Source of the DNA: Pseudomonas sp. MM213
GTDB lineage: Bacteria > Pseudomonadota > Gammaproteobacteria > Pseudomonadales > Pseudomonadaceae
Direction of reading: 5' to 3'
Length of the DNA: 64,000 bases
Assembly: GCF_020423045.1 (NCBI RefSeq)
Contig: NZ_CP081943.1
Location: 5,952,001 to 6,016,000, forward strand
In this document: positions 1 through 9,502 of the stretch, one piece after another
How the letters are laid out: each line of letters begins with the position of its first letter
Numbering within the stretch: position 1 is the first letter of the stretch
Notes under the pieces: generated by a model
What the model was told of the DNA's origin: nothing
Database searches by the model: none
What the model saw: only the letters and a program-made list of their open reading frames with translations
Translations under genes and position numbers: made by a program

Positions 1-2004
1 CTCGGCGTACGCACCGGCATGGTGGTGGCGCTGGCGATTCCGCTGGTGTTGGCGATGACCTTCGCCTGCATGTATTACCTGGGCATCGGTCTGCACAAGA
101 TATCCCTTGGCGCGCTGGTGCTGGCGTTGGGCTTGCTGGTGGACGACGCGATCATCGCCGTGGAAATGATGGCGATCAAAATGGAGCAGGGCTTTGACCG
201 GATCAAAGCCGCGAGTTATGCCTGGACCAGCACCGCGTTCCCGATGCTCACCGGCACGCTGATCACGGCCGCCGGTTTCCTGCCGATTGCCACTGCGCAA
301 TCGGGCACTGGCGAGTACACGCGCTCGATCTTCCAGGTAGTGACCATCGCGCTGCTGGCGTCGTGGATTGCCGCTGTGGTTTTCGTACCGTATCTGGGGG
401 AAAAACTCCTGCCGGACCTGGCGAAGATTCATGCAGCGAAACACGGCATTGGTCAGCCTGATCCGTACGCCACGCCTTTTTATGAACGTGTCCGACGCCT
501 GGTGGAATGGTGCGTGCGCTGGCGCAAAACGGTGATCACGCTGACAGTGGTGTTGTTTATCGCCTCCATCGTGTTGTTCCGTTTTGTACCGCAGCAGTTC
601 TTCCCGGCCTCGGGACGACTGGAGTTGATGGTCGATCTGAAACTGGCCGAAGGCGCTTCGCTGAGCAACACCGCCGACGAGGTTAAACGCCTTGAAGGTT
701 TACTGAAGGATCACGCCGGCATCGATAATTACGTGGCCTACGTCGGTACCGGTTCGCCGCGCTTTTACCTGCCGCTGGATCAGCAACTTCCTGCGGCGAG
801 CTTCGCCCAGTTTGTCGTCCTGGCCAAGACCATCGAGGACCGCGAGACCCTGCGCACCTGGCTGATCGAAACCCTCAACGAGCAATTCCCGGCCCTGCGT
901 TCGCGGGTGACGCGTCTGGAGAACGGCCCGCCAGTGGGCTATCCGGTGCAGTTCCGGGTCACCGGCGAACACATCGAGGACGTCCGCGCCCTGGCTCGAA
1001 AAGTGGCGGCCAAGGTTCGCGAGAATCCCCATGTGGCCAACGTCCACCTGGACTGGGAAGAGCCGAGCAAAGTGGTTTATCTGAATGTCGATCAGGACCG
1101 CGCCCGCGCGCTCGGCGTGAGCACCGCGAATCTGTCGAAGTTTCTGCAAAGCTCGCTGACCGGTTCCAGCGTCAGTCAGTACCGCGAAGACAACGAGTTG
1201 ATCGAAATCCTGCTGCGCGGCACGTTGCATGAGCGCACTGAACTGTCGTTGCTGCCGAGCCTGGCGGTGCCGACCGACAACGGTCGCAGCGTGGCGTTGT
1301 CGCAGATCGCGACGCTGGAATACGGTTTTGAAGAGGGCATCATCTGGCACCGCAACCGCTTGCCGAACGTGACGGTCCGCGCCGATATCTATGGCAAGGA
1401 ACAACCGGCGACGCTGGTGCAGCAGATCATGCCGACGCTCGATCCGATCCGCGCGGAACTGCCTGACGGCTACTTGCTGGAAGTCGGCGGCACCGTGGAA
1501 GATTCCGCCCGTGGGCAGAATTCGGTGAAGGCCGGTGTGCCGCTGTTCATCGTTGTGGTGCTGACGTTGTTGATGCTGCAACTGCGAAGCTTCTCACGCA
1601 CGGTGATGGTGTTTCTTACAGCGCCATTGGGATTGATCGGGGTGACCCTGTTCCTGATGGTGTTCCGCCAGCCGTTCGGTTTCGTGGCCATGCTCGGGAC
1701 CATCGCGCTGTCCGGGATGATCATGCGTAACTCGGTGATTCTGGTAGACCAGATCGAGCAGGACATCGCCGCCGGGCTCAAACCGTGGCAGGCGATTATC
1801 GAAGCCACGGTGCGTCGTTTTCGGCCGATCGTTCTGACCGCGCTCGCCGCCGTATTGGCGATGATCCCGCTGTCCCGCAGCGTGTTCTTCGGGCCGATGG
1901 CGGTGGCGATCATGGGTGGATTGATTGTCGCGACGGCATTGACGTTGCTGTTTTTGCCGGCGCTCTATGCGGCATGGTTCCGCATCAAGAAAGAAACGGT
2001 TTGA
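1..2004 (+). CDS. RND-family multidrug efflux permease, 3' part (5' end outside window)
   Basis: This is the inner-membrane proton-driven pump of a tripartite RND exporter. The open frame runs from base 1, so the gene enters from the left; 667 residues are visible of the usual ~1,020. The paired Asp of the proton relay in TM4 is at bases 142-147, in the context LLVDDAII. A hydrophilic periplasmic porter domain follows, with the VGTGSPRFYLPL and ENGPPVGYPVQF stretches. The second TM block (about bases 1500-2000) ends in FLPALYAAWFRIKKETV. The overall pattern resembles TriC/MdtC-like pumps, and the exact subfamily is inferred. The periplasmic adaptor and outer-membrane partner would lie upstream, off the window. 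Confidence 0.85.
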   Translation, partial: LGVRTGMVVALAIPLVLAMTFACMYYLGIGLHKISLGALVLALGLLVDDAIIAVEMMAIKMEQGFDRIKAASYAWTSTAFPMLTGTLITAAGFLPIATAQSGTGEYTRSIFQVVTIALLASWIAAVVFVPYLGEKLLPDLAKIHAAKHGIGQPDPYATPFYERVRRLVEWCVRWRKTVITLTVVLFIASIVLFRFVPQQFFPASGRLELMVDLKLAEGASLSNTADEVKRLEGLLKDHAGIDNYVAYVGTGSPRFYLPLDQQLPAASFAQFVVLAKTIEDRETLRTWLIETLNEQFPALRSRVTRLENGPPVGYPVQFRVTGEHIEDVRALARKVAAKVRENPHVANVHLDWEEPSKVVYLNVDQDRARALGVSTANLSKFLQSSLTGSSVSQYREDNELIEILLRGTLHERTELSLLPSLAVPTDNGRSVALSQIATLEYGFEEGIIWHRNRLPNVTVRADIYGKEQPATLVQQIMPTLDPIRAELPDGYLLEVGGTVEDSARGQNSVKAGVPLFIVVVLTLLMLQLRSFSRTVMVFLTAPLGLIGVTLFLMVFRQPFGFVAMLGTIALSGMIMRNSVILVDQIEQDIAAGLKPWQAIIEATVRRFRPIVLTALAAVLAMIPLSRSVFFGPMAVAIMGGLIVATALTLLFLPALYAAWFRIKKETV

Positions 2005-2051
2005 TGTGTGGTCTTGGCGGCCTTCGGGCCGACCAGGTTCTTGGTTATTAA

Positions 2052-2364
2052 GTACATATCCATTTCTGCGGTTACGGCCGCTTATGGTTTCGCCCTTACG
2101 GCGAGGCACTTTTTTCAAACGCCAAAAAAGTACCCAAAAAGGCTCGCCCCGGCGTCCGGCTCCTCGCTAAGGCTCGGCGTACCCTCGCTCCGGTCCTGCT
2201 CCGTGGGCCCGCCGCCATCGGCCATCCATGGCCGGGGGCGGCTAACCCGGCATCCATGCCGGGTTGCCCACTGCGCAGAACCTCCACTCGGCCTCCCGAA
2301 GGGGCGGGTGGATCAAGATCAAGAGCTGCAGGCGAGCTAACGCTCGGCCTGATGAGTGGTGAGA
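2052..2364 (+). repeat. Long dispersed repeat element, copy 1 (second copy at 63349-63656)
   Basis: This non-coding element of about 310 bp shares sequence with 63349-63656 in the same orientation. Bases 2182-2295 equal 63475-63588 without a mismatch (114 bp). The left parts share the same start (GTACATATCC) but diverge. It contains two palindromes: CGGCCATCCATGGCCG at 2219-2234 and AACCCGGCAT-CC-ATGCCGGGTT at 2244-2265. Open frames cross it, but none looks like a protein. I see no transposase or terminal inverted repeats, so it may be a structured intergenic element moved in trans. The gene-free stretch 2005-2580 holds this element and REP sequences only. Confidence 0.75.
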
Positions 2365-2385
2365 AGCGAGTGTACGCCGATCCCC

Positions 2386-2411
2386 TGTAGGAGCCGGCTC
2401 GCTGCGGGCGG
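2386..2411. repeat. Single REP-like arm
   Basis: It starts with TGTAGGAGCCGGCTCGC and resembles one arm of the paired REPs in this window, but no facing inverted arm is adjacent. It is probably a degenerate solitary REP. Confidence 0.5.
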
Positions 2412-2467
2412 TGTTCCGACGATGGCGGCCTGACAGCCGACCTGTTTTCGCGGATGTACCACGCCTT

Positions 2468-2561
2468 TGTAGGAGCCGGCTTGCCGGCGAACGCGGTGTG
2501 TCAATCGACATCAAATTCGACTGATACTCTGTATTCGCCGGCAAGCCGGTCTCGCCCCCAC
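2468..2561. repeat. REP pair (BIME/REPIN), inverted arms
   Basis: The left arm TGTAGGAGCCGGCTTGCCGG faces a right arm CCGGCAAGCCGGTCTCG across about 45 bp. It lies just downstream of the DUF4197 gene (minus strand). Confidence 0.85.
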
Positions 2562-2580
2562 AATGGCGTTGTGTTGAGGC

Positions 2581-3270
2581 TTAGAGCGAACCAAACACCT
2601 TCTTCGCCAAGCTGGTCGCCGCCGCCGCAGGGTTCTGGCGAATGGTTTCTTCCTGTTTGCCGATCATCTCGAACAAACCGTTCAGGGCCTGCTCGGTCAC
2701 GTAGCTTTCGATGTTCGCGCTTTTCGCATCCACCACGCCCATGGTCGCGGCTTGTCCGGCGAACGAGTTGTACTGCTTGGCCAGGCCAACCTGGTCGGTG
2801 GCTTGTTTGACGATCGGCAGGAACTTGGCGCGGATCTGTTCGCGGCTGGTTTTGTTCAGGTATTGCGTGGCGGAGTCATTACCGCCGCTGAGAATGCCCT
2901 TGGCATCGTCGACCGTCATCTTCTTCACGGCATCCACGAGGATCGGCTGAGCCTGGACCACGGCCGTTTCCGCTGCTTTGTTCATGCTGGTTTCCAGCTG
3001 ATCGACCTGATCACCCATGCCGAATTGTTTCATTTTGCTGGCGACCTTGCCCAGTTTGCCCGGCAGTTCGATCTTCACGTCCGGGTTGTTACTGAAGCCG
3101 CCCGGCGTACCGAGTTGTTTCACGGCCAGTTGCGCGCCTTGGGTCAGGGCATCCTTGAGGCCGCCGGTAGCGTCCTTTTGCGACAAGTCACTGAGCGACA
3201 GCGCCATGGCACTGGCGGAAATCATCAAACCTGTACACAGGCCGGCAAAGCGAAGGGTAGGGCGGAACAT
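2581..3270 (-). CDS. DUF4197 domain-containing secreted protein
   Basis: 229 residues starting MFRPTLRFAG. An upstream Met (MNKEAA...) is in frame but lies before the natural signal peptide. The N-terminus is a typical Sec signal ending near Ala23 (SASAMA/LSLSD). The rest is a helical protein with segments such as GGLKDALTQGAQLAVKQLG and SYVTEQALNGLFEMIGKQE, characteristic of the DUF4197 family, whose function is unknown. It is most likely periplasmic. The lipoprotein gene upstream is only 25 bp away on the same strand, so the two are probably cotranscribed. Family assignment is from memory of the conserved LNGLF...IGxxExxIRxNP ending. Confidence 0.8.
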   Translation of the reverse strand: MFRPTLRFAGLCTGLMISASAMALSLSDLSQKDATGGLKDALTQGAQLAVKQLGTPGGFSNNPDVKIELPGKLGKVASKMKQFGMGDQVDQLETSMNKAAETAVVQAQPILVDAVKKMTVDDAKGILSGGNDSATQYLNKTSREQIRAKFLPIVKQATDQVGLAKQYNSFAGQAATMGVVDAKSANIESYVTEQALNGLFEMIGKQEETIRQNPAAAATSLAKKVFGSL

Positions 3271-3295
3271 GGCGGCTTCCTTGTTCAAAAAAGAA

Positions 3296-3694
3296 TTAGC
3301 GGACGGCGTCGACGCGAATTTTCAGTGGCTGCGGGTCGCTGCCATTCAGTTGTACGGCGTGATGTTCGGTGGTGATGAACATCAGTTGGCCATTCACTTC
3401 GATTCGCGCGCTGACGGAATAACGATGGCCGGGTTTGACCTGGGCCGGATCGTAACTCAGATGGAACGGCAGTGGCACCTGGCCTTTGACCGGGCCTTTC
3501 TGCTCGTCGAGTACCACGGCAGGAGCGTCGGCCAGCGATACGTCCTGCAAGCTGACGCTCAGGGTGGCAGTCGGCGGCAGGGCGATGCGTTGCAGGTAGA
3601 AGACTTCGCCATCGAGGCTGGTTTTGGCGGTGGGTTGCATGGACTGGCAGGCCCCCAGCAAAGCGGTCATGGCCAATAGAGAGAGTTTTTTCAT
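3296..3694 (-). CDS. YbaY-family lipoprotein
   Basis: 132 residues. The N-terminus MKKLSLLAMTALLGAC is a lipoprotein signal with lipobox LLGAC and acylated Cys16. The body (DGEVFYLQRIALPPTATLSVSLQDVSLADAPAVVL) matches the YbaY beta-sandwich family, which is typically outer-membrane or periplasm anchored and of unclear function. Position +2 after Cys is Gln, so outer-membrane sorting is expected. It sits directly upstream of the DUF4197 gene on the same strand and is followed upstream by a REP pair. Confidence 0.75.
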   Translation of the reverse strand: MKKLSLLAMTALLGACQSMQPTAKTSLDGEVFYLQRIALPPTATLSVSLQDVSLADAPAVVLDEQKGPVKGQVPLPFHLSYDPAQVKPGHRYSVSARIEVNGQLMFITTEHHAVQLNGSDPQPLKIRVDAVR

Positions 3695-3712
3695 CGAATA
3701 TCTCCAATCTAA

Positions 3713-3808
3713 TGTAGGAGTGAGACCGGCTTGCCGGCGATTGCGGTGTGTCAGTCAGCGATGAGGTGACTGAACCATTTTCGCCGGCAAGCCGGTCTCG
3801 CTCCTACA
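3713..3808. repeat. REP pair between ybaY-like and plsB
   Basis: The inverted arms TGTAGGAGTGAGACCGGCTTGCC and GGCAAGCCGGTCTCGCTCC flank about 50 bp of spacer. It lies immediately 3' of plsB (minus strand), a usual BIME position. Confidence 0.88.
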
Positions 3809-3819
3809 GGGGTTTTGCG

Positions 3820-6321
3820 TTATGTCTCGGGCTGTGTGGCGACCAGATCCGCCGCATCTTCGCTGCGATGCAACGCCACCTGACGGATCGACAAGCGGAT
3901 TTCCGCCGACAACACCCGTTTCGCCGCGCCTTCGGCCAGTTCGCCGAGCAGTTCGTGATAGCTCAGCTTGCCGGCCTCGTCACGCTTGAGCACGTCGAGG
4001 TCGAGCATCGTCTGGATGAAGTGGCGGAACAGGCTCTTGTCGAAAAACTCCGGCGCGTTCAGGCCATGCAGGATCGACAGGCGCTGGGCCATGACGGTGC
4101 AGAGGTCTTCCAGTTCTTCGGCACTGATACTGTTCTGGCCGCTGTTGAGCAGCAGCGAAACCGTCATGTAGAAGCGCTGCAAGGTCTGGGCGATGCTCTT
4201 CGACAGCAGCGTCAGCAACACGAAATGTCGCGAGCTTGGTGCCGGACGCAGGTAAACGTCGTTCTCGAAACGCAGCAGACCTTGCTCGACGAACGCTTCG
4301 AGCCATTGATCGATCACGGCATCCAGTTCGTCCAGCGACCAGCGAATGAACAGCTCCGATTGCAGGTACGGATACAGTGCGCGGGTGTAGCGCAGGATCT
4401 GCTCGCGGCTCATGCGCGACGCACTCTGGAAGAAACTCGCGAGCAACGCCGGCAACGCGAAAATGTGCAGCACGTTGTTGCGGTAGTAAGTCATCAGGAC
4501 GGCGTTTTGCTCATCCAGATAGAGGATTTTGCCCAGCGCATCGCTTTGCTCGGACAGCAGGTCCATGTCCTTCACATGCTCGATCAACGCACGTCCGTCA
4601 CCTTCCGGCAGCGTGGTGTGCGGCGAGTACGGAACCTTGCGCAGCAGCGCCAGATACAGATCCAGCACCCGCGCCATGGCGCGATCGTCCAGTGCCAAAC
4701 GACTGGTGGACAGCAATGCCAACGCCACGAGGTTGACCGGGTTGATCGCCGCCGCTTCGTTCAGGTGCTGCGCCACTTTCTCGCCGAGGCGGTTGGTGGT
4801 TTCGTTAAGCCAGGCCGGTTTGAACTGCGGGCCGAGTTCCTGTTGACGCCAGTCTGGCTGTTCGCTGTCGAGGAATTCCGCCAGTTTGATCGGCTCGCCG
4901 AAGTTCACCGCCACCTGGCCGAAACGCTGCTTCAGGGCGCCGATGACTTTGAAAATGTCGAAGATCGATTCTTTCTTCTTGCTCGCACCACGCAGTTCGC
5001 CAAGGTAAGTCCGGCCTTCCAGCACGCGTTCATAACCGATGTACACCGGCACGAACACGATCGGCATGCGCGAGGAGCGCAGGAAGCTGCGCAGGGTGAT
5101 CGCGAGCATCCCGGTTTTCGGTTGCAGCATGCGCCCGGTGCGCGAGCGGCCGCCCTCGACGAAATACTCGACCGGAAAACCTTTGGTGAACAGGGTGTGC
5201 AGGTATTCGTTGAACACCGAGGTGTACAGCGGGTTGCCCTTGAAGGTACGGCGCATGAAGAACGCACCGCCGCGACGCAGCAGGCCGCCGATCCCTGGCA
5301 TGTTGAGGTTGATCCCGGCGGCGATGTGCGGCGGGGTCAGGCCGTTGCGGAACAGCAGGTACGAGAGCAGCAGATAGTCGATGTGGCTGCGGTGGCACGG
5401 CACATAGATCACTTCGTAACCCGGTGCGACCTTCTGCACGCCTTCGATGTTGTTGACCTTGATGCCGTCGTAGATCTTGTTCCAGAACCAGCTCAGCACC
5501 ACTTCCATGAAGCGGATCGCGGTGTAGGTGTAGTCCGAGGCGATCTCGTTGCCGTAACGCAGGGCCTGGGCCTTGGCTTTCTCGGGGGGGATATTCCCGC
5601 GTTCGGCTTCGTCGAGGATCGCTTGCTTGACCAGCGGCTGGTTGAGCAGGCCTTTGACCAGGTTGCGACGGTGGGAAATGTCCGGGCCGATCACCGCGGC
5701 TTTGAGGTTGCGGAAGTGCACCCGCAGAATCCGTTGGGCCATGCGCACGGTGCGCTCGTGGCCCTTGTTGTGCTCGATCAGTTCACGCAGGTGGATCGGC
5801 GCAGAGAATTGCACGCGGGTCTTGCGCCCCAGCACGATGATGCTCAGCAAGCGGCGCAGGCGCCCGGTAACCGCCCAGCTATCGGCGAACAGCAGCTTCC
5901 ATGGACTCGATTCGCTGTCCGGCGACTGGCCCCAGAACACGCTGACCGGAATGATCTGCGCGTCTTCGGCAGCGTTCTGGCTCAGGGCGCTGACCAGTCG
6001 GGTCAGGGTCGGTGGCGCGCCGCGTTTGTCCTGGCGACCGAGCCAGTCGGGCTCAGGTGTCAGGTAAAAGAACGCGGCAGGCTCCAGCAGATTGCCGACA
6101 GACACCGGCAGCACCGGGCGCGGCAGGCCCGCCTTGCTGCATTCGGTGTCGACCACGGCGAGGTCGGTCAGCGAAGGGTTTTGCAGGACGTAGAACACCG
6201 GACGGCTGCGGTCGAGGTTGAGGGTGAACGACGACTGATTGATCGTCTCCGAGCGAACCCAGAGATAGAGCAGTCGGCGCAGGGTGCCAAACACAAGACG
6301 GCGGAACGGGGAACGGGTCAT
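3820..6321 (-). CDS. plsB: Glycerol-3-phosphate 1-O-acyltransferase PlsB
   Basis: This enzyme acylates sn-glycerol 3-phosphate at position 1, the first step of phospholipid synthesis, at the inner membrane. With the start at MTRSPFRR it is 833 residues, the family's usual length; the frame extends 30 codons further upstream without family similarity. The acyltransferase catalytic HX4D motif is HRSHID (His310-Asp315). It is followed by the [10 protein letters not shown] and [11 protein letters not shown] blocks that bind glycerol phosphate. The C-terminal third is the long helical domain typical of PlsB. It is monocistronic, flanked by a REP pair downstream and the divergent cold-shock gene upstream. 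Confidence 0.96.
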   Translation of the reverse strand: MTRSPFRRLVFGTLRRLLYLWVRSETINQSSFTLNLDRSRPVFYVLQNPSLTDLAVVDTECSKAGLPRPVLPVSVGNLLEPAAFFYLTPEPDWLGRQDKRGAPPTLTRLVSALSQNAAEDAQIIPVSVFWGQSPDSESSPWKLLFADSWAVTGRLRRLLSIIVLGRKTRVQFSAPIHLRELIEHNKGHERTVRMAQRILRVHFRNLKAAVIGPDISHRRNLVKGLLNQPLVKQAILDEAERGNIPPEKAKAQALRYGNEIASDYTYTAIRFMEVVLSWFWNKIYDGIKVNNIEGVQKVAPGYEVIYVPCHRSHIDYLLLSYLLFRNGLTPPHIAAGINLNMPGIGGLLRRGGAFFMRRTFKGNPLYTSVFNEYLHTLFTKGFPVEYFVEGGRSRTGRMLQPKTGMLAITLRSFLRSSRMPIVFVPVYIGYERVLEGRTYLGELRGASKKKESIFDIFKVIGALKQRFGQVAVNFGEPIKLAEFLDSEQPDWRQQELGPQFKPAWLNETTNRLGEKVAQHLNEAAAINPVNLVALALLSTSRLALDDRAMARVLDLYLALLRKVPYSPHTTLPEGDGRALIEHVKDMDLLSEQSDALGKILYLDEQNAVLMTYYRNNVLHIFALPALLASFFQSASRMSREQILRYTRALYPYLQSELFIRWSLDELDAVIDQWLEAFVEQGLLRFENDVYLRPAPSSRHFVLLTLLSKSIAQTLQRFYMTVSLLLNSGQNSISAEELEDLCTVMAQRLSILHGLNAPEFFDKSLFRHFIQTMLDLDVLKRDEAGKLSYHELLGELAEGAAKRVLSAEIRLSIRQVALHRSEDAADLVATQPET

Positions 6322-6422
6322 ACGGCTTCTGCATGAGTGGAATAAACCGAGCGTTTGCTCGGGCGGTCGATAGTGTGCCGGATTCACTGAAAATCGGCAA
6401 AAAAGCGGCAATCAAAGTGCTA

Positions 6423-6450
6423 TTGAGAGATTAAATGTCTGACATATACT
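6423..6450 (+). promoter_or_regulatory. Sigma-70-type promoter of the cold-shock gene
   Basis: A -35 box TTGAGA (6423-6428) and a -10 box TATACT (6445-6450) are separated by 16 bp. Transcription would start near 6457, leaving a leader of about 100 nt before the ATG at 6557, as is common for csp mRNAs. Predicted by eye only. Confidence 0.55.
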
Positions 6451-6556
6451 CGGCGCACTGTCGCCGTCACCCTCATGGGACCGGTATGCGCAGGCTGACG
6501 TTCCCGAGGCTTTCCTGCGAAAAGCCCGATCAATAATAAAAAGGGAGTATGAACAA

Positions 6557-6766
6557 ATGGCAACACGCGAAACCGGCAACGTGAAGTGGTTCAACGACGC
6601 CAAGGGCTATGGCTTCATCCAGCGCGAGGACGGGGTGGACGTGTTCGTGCATTACCGCGCGATTCGCGGTGAGGGGCATCGTTCGCTGACTGAAGGCCAG
6701 CAGGTCGAGTACGGCGTTGTGACGGGGGAGAAGGGTTTGCAGGCTGAGGATGTGGTGGGGCTGTAA
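6557..6766 (+). CDS. Cold-shock domain protein (CspA family)
   Basis: 69-residue single-domain OB-fold nucleic-acid-binding protein. RNP1 is KGYGFIQ and RNP2 is VFVHY, with the family signature [15 protein letters not shown]. It is expected to bind single-stranded RNA/DNA and melt secondary structure. An AGGGAG ribosome site lies 9 bp before the ATG. A nearby ATG at 6549 is out of frame. Divergent from plsB, with its own promoter and ~100-nt leader. Which csp paralogue it is cannot be told from sequence alone. Confidence 0.93.
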   Translation: MATRETGNVKWFNDAKGYGFIQREDGVDVFVHYRAIRGEGHRSLTEGQQVEYGVVTGEKGLQAEDVVGL

Positions 6767-6795
6767 ACCCACCCTCCAGATCACCCAAAACCCAC

Positions 6796-6869
6796 TGTAG
6801 GAGCGAGGCTTGCCCGCGAAGGCGTCATCACTGACGCTAAAAGCTTCGCGGGCAAGCCACGCTCCTACA
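6796..6869. repeat. REP pair
   Basis: Inverted arms TGTAGGAGCGAGGCTTGCCCG and GGGCAAGCCACGCTCCTACA lie between the convergent csp gene and the hypothetical gene at 6888. Confidence 0.88.
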
Positions 6870-6887
6870 GGTTCGTGGTGTGATGGG

Positions 6888-7265
6888 TTAAGCAGTTTTC
6901 CAGGTGATCTCTTCTTCGCCATCGGCGCTGATGCGCATCCAGCGATCCGCTGTCTCTTCACCTTCTTCCTCGACCCAACTGCCCGGCGCACAACGTACTT
7001 CTACGTTCAGCGCGGCAAACGCGGCGCGGGCGCAGGCGATGTCGTCTTCCCACGGGGTCTGGTCGCTTTCCAGGTACAGGCTGTTCCATTTTCCTACCGC
7101 TTTCGGCAGCCAGGTCACTGGCACGTTGCCGGCCTTGCACTTGTAGGTCTGACCTTTCTGAACCCAATCGGTGCACGGGCCCAGAGCCGCGCCGAGCCAG
7201 GCGGATACGGCCTTGTGGTCGACGTCGGCGTCTTTCAGGTAAATCTCGATATCGGGTTGGCGCAT
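6888..7265 (-). CDS. Conserved hypothetical protein
   Basis: 125 residues from MRQPDIEIYL; the open frame extends 24 codons further upstream into non-similar sequence. The protein is acidic, soluble, with no signal or membrane segment. It has three cysteines (31, 43, 92) and many Trp (24, 34, 52, 60, 72, 98, 109, 122), ending in DGEEEITWKTA. I do not recognise the family. It lies 75 bp downstream of the rlmA-like gene on the same strand and may be the last gene of a dapE-rlmA transcript. Confidence 0.75.
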   Translation of the reverse strand: MRQPDIEIYLKDADVDHKAVSAWLGAALGPCTDWVQKGQTYKCKAGNVPVTWLPKAVGKWNSLYLESDQTPWEDDIACARAAFAALNVEVRCAPGSWVEEEGEETADRWMRISADGEEEITWKTA

Positions 7266-7340
7266 GGATGTCCTCACTGCGGGTCTGAAAAATCCATTCG
7301 CGGATTTAGCCGGCCTCAAGCTGCTGCTCAAGACCAAAAA

Positions 7341-8153
7341 TTAAGATTGAAGAACAAAGTAATCGTAGCGCATCGAAACAGTGACCTCGAACGGCTCGGT
7401 CTGCTCGATGACCGCCGCCCGGCGTTCGGCACTGGCGCGCCAGCCATGAGGCGTCATGGCCAACAGGTTGGCGCGATCCTGCCCACTTGCAAGCGTCAGC
7501 TGGAATTCCAGGGTTTCGCTGTGTTGCAAAGCCATACCTTCCGGCACCAAGGCCAGATGCTTGTCGTCGGTGTACTCACGCACTTCGTCGTACAGCCGCT
7601 CGCGCAATTCCATCAGGTGGCCGCTGGTCGGCCCGACTTTCATCAAGCCGCCGCCGGGGCTGAGCAGGCGTTTGGCTTCTTCCCAGTCCAGCGGGCTGAA
7701 GACGCTGGCGAGAAACTGACAACTGCCGGACGCCAACGGCACCCGCGCCATGCTGGCGATCAACCAGGTCAGCTGCGGGTTGCGTTTGCAGGCGCGTTTG
7801 ACCGCTTCCCGGGAGATGTCCAGCGCGTAACCGTCAGCGTTCGGCAACGCCTCGGCAATTTGCGCGGTGTAGTAACCCTCGCCACAACCGATGTCGAGCC
7901 AGCGCTGCGGCGCGTATTGCGCCGCCAGCTCAGCGAGACGCCTGGCCACCGGCGCGTAATGGCCGGCGTTCAGGAAGTCGCGCCGGGCTTCGACCATCGC
8001 CAGGTTATCCCCAGGGTCGCGGCTGTTCTTGTGCTGCACCGGCAACAGGTTCAGGTAACCCTGGCGCGCGCGGTCGAAACGATGCCCGGCGGGGCAGGCC
8101 ACGCCGTTGTCCACCGCGTTCAGCGGTTCGCTGCAGATCGGGCAGGCAAGCAT
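7341..8153 (-). CDS. rlmA: Putative 23S rRNA (guanine-N1)-methyltransferase, RlmA-like
   Basis: 270 residues. An N-terminal zinc knuckle (Cys4, Cys7, Cys20, His24) precedes a class I SAM-dependent methyltransferase fold with motif I LDIGCGEG at residues 86-93. This architecture is that of RlmA/RrmA, which methylates G745 (E. coli numbering) of 23S rRNA, and of TlrB, its relative acting at G748. The start codon overlaps the dapE stop by one base (TGATG), so translation is probably coupled. Substrate position is inferred from the family. Confidence 0.82.
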   Translation of the reverse strand: MLACPICSEPLNAVDNGVACPAGHRFDRARQGYLNLLPVQHKNSRDPGDNLAMVEARRDFLNAGHYAPVARRLAELAAQYAPQRWLDIGCGEGYYTAQIAEALPNADGYALDISREAVKRACKRNPQLTWLIASMARVPLASGSCQFLASVFSPLDWEEAKRLLSPGGGLMKVGPTSGHLMELRERLYDEVREYTDDKHLALVPEGMALQHSETLEFQLTLASGQDRANLLAMTPHGWRASAERRAAVIEQTEPFEVTVSMRYDYFVLQS

Positions 8154-9304
8154 CAGGCGAGCAACTTGATCAGGGTCTGGTAGTAGATTTCGGTCAGCAC
8201 GTCGAGGTCGGCGGCCAGCACGCGCTCGTTGACCTGGTGGATCGTCGCGTTGACCGGGCCCAGTTCAACCACCTGTGTACCCATGGTCGCGATAAAGCGC
8301 CCATCGGAGGTGCCACCGCTGGTGGAGGCTTTGGTTTCGCGACCGGTGATGTCCTTGATGCTCGACGCGACGGCGTCCAGCAACGCACCCGGTTCGGTGA
8401 GGAACGGCAGACCGGACAGCGCCCAGTCGATGTGCCAGTCCAGGCCATGCTTGTCGAGGATATCGGCGACGCGCTTCTGCAAGCCTTCAACAGTGGACTC
8501 GGTGGAGAAGCGGAAATTGAACACCGCTATCAGATCACCGGGGATCACGTTGGTCGCACCAGTGCCGGAATTCACATTGGAAATCTGGAAACTGGTCGGC
8601 GGGAAGAAATCGTTGCCGTGGTCCCAATGCTCGGCGGCCAGTTCGGCCAGCGCCGGGGCGGCGAGGTGGATCGGGTTCTTGGCGAGGTGCGGATAAGCGA
8701 CGTGACCTTGCACACCGCGTACGGTCAGCTTGGCGCCGAGGGAACCGCGACGGCCGTTCTTGACCACGTCACCGACCAGCGTGGTGCTCGACGGTTCGCC
8801 AACGATGCACCAGTCCAGACGCTCCTTGCGCGCCGCCAGACGTTCAACCACCGCTTTGGTGCCGTGGTGCGCCGGGCCTTCTTCATCGCTGGTGATCAGA
8901 AACGCGACTTTGCCCTTGTGATCCGGGTAATCGGCGACGAAGCGCTCGGCGGCCACGGTCATGGACGCCAGGCTGCCTTTCATGTCCGCTGCGCCACGAC
9001 CGCAGAGCATGCCGTGTTCGTCGATCAGCGCGTTGAACGGGTCGATCTGCCAGGCGGTCACCGGGCCGGTCGGGACCACGTCGGTGTGGCCGGCGAAACA
9101 CAGCACCGGGCCGTCGTGCTTGCCGTGGGTGGCCCAGAAGTTATCCACATCTTCGATGCGCATTGGCTCAAGCATAAAACCGGCATCGCCCAGGCGCTGC
9201 ATCATCTGCTTCTGGCAATCGGCGTCGACCGGCGTCACGGACGGACGGCGGATCAGGTCGATGGCGAGTTGAAGGGTCGGCGAAAGGTCGGCGTGGGCCG
9301 TCAT
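8153..9304 (-). CDS. dapE: Succinyl-diaminopimelate desuccinylase
   Basis: This enzyme hydrolyses N-succinyl-LL-diaminopimelate to LL-DAP and succinate in the lysine/meso-DAP pathway. 383 residues from [10 protein letters not shown], the family length; the frame runs 42 codons further upstream through REP sequence, so that extension is spurious. It is an M20 metallopeptidase with zinc ligands His73 and Asp107 (AADMKG), catalytic Asp75 and Glu141, and ligand Glu142 (SDEEGPA). It acts downstream of dapD and dapC, both also in this window. Translationally coupled to the rlmA-like gene. Confidence 0.96.
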   Translation of the reverse strand: MTAHADLSPTLQLAIDLIRRPSVTPVDADCQKQMMQRLGDAGFMLEPMRIEDVDNFWATHGKHDGPVLCFAGHTDVVPTGPVTAWQIDPFNALIDEHGMLCGRGAADMKGSLASMTVAAERFVADYPDHKGKVAFLITSDEEGPAHHGTKAVVERLAARKERLDWCIVGEPSSTTLVGDVVKNGRRGSLGAKLTVRGVQGHVAYPHLAKNPIHLAAPALAELAAEHWDHGNDFFPPTSFQISNVNSGTGATNVIPGDLIAVFNFRFSTESTVEGLQKRVADILDKHGLDWHIDWALSGLPFLTEPGALLDAVASSIKDITGRETKASTSGGTSDGRFIATMGTQVVELGPVNATIHQVNERVLAADLDVLTEIYYQTLIKLLA

Positions 9305-9325
9305 GGAAAACTCCGGTGCTTTATC

Positions 9326-9414
9326 TGTAGGAGCGAGGCTTGCCCGCGAAGAACGATAATGAGGTGTATCTGTTACACCGAGTCGCTTCGTTCGCGGGCA
9401 AGCCTCGCTCCTAC
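9326..9414. repeat. REP pair upstream of dapE
   Basis: Inverted arms TGTAGGAGCGAGGCTTGCCCG and CGGGCAAGCCTCGCTCCTAC lie between the ndvB terminator and the dapE start. dapE transcription would have to start inside or just beyond it, or read through from ndvB. Confidence 0.88.
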
Positions 9415-9458
9415 GGGAAATGGGGGGCAAGGCCTGGAAAATGGCGGTTATCTTAAAG

Positions 9459-9485
9459 CAAAACGGCGGCCATTGGCCGCCGTTT
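9459..9485 (-). terminator. Terminator after ndvB
   Basis: A perfect stem, AAACGGCGGCC / GGCCGCCGTTT, has a 3-nt loop. It lies 18 bp past the ndvB stop in the minus direction and is followed by a T-rich run. It would end ndvB transcription ahead of the REP pair and dapE. Confidence 0.75.
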
Positions 9486-9502
9486 AGTGCATCTGCAAAG
9501 AT

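Noticed and set aside
2096..2544. Small open frames within the long repeat and REPs
   Set aside because: Arg/Pro-rich translations of palindromic repeat DNA, also present in copy 2; no coding signal.
3748..6336. An 862-codon plus-strand frame opposite plsB
   Set aside because: Antisense shadow; it begins in a REP pair and is rich in Arg/Gln/His, typical of reversed GC-rich genes.
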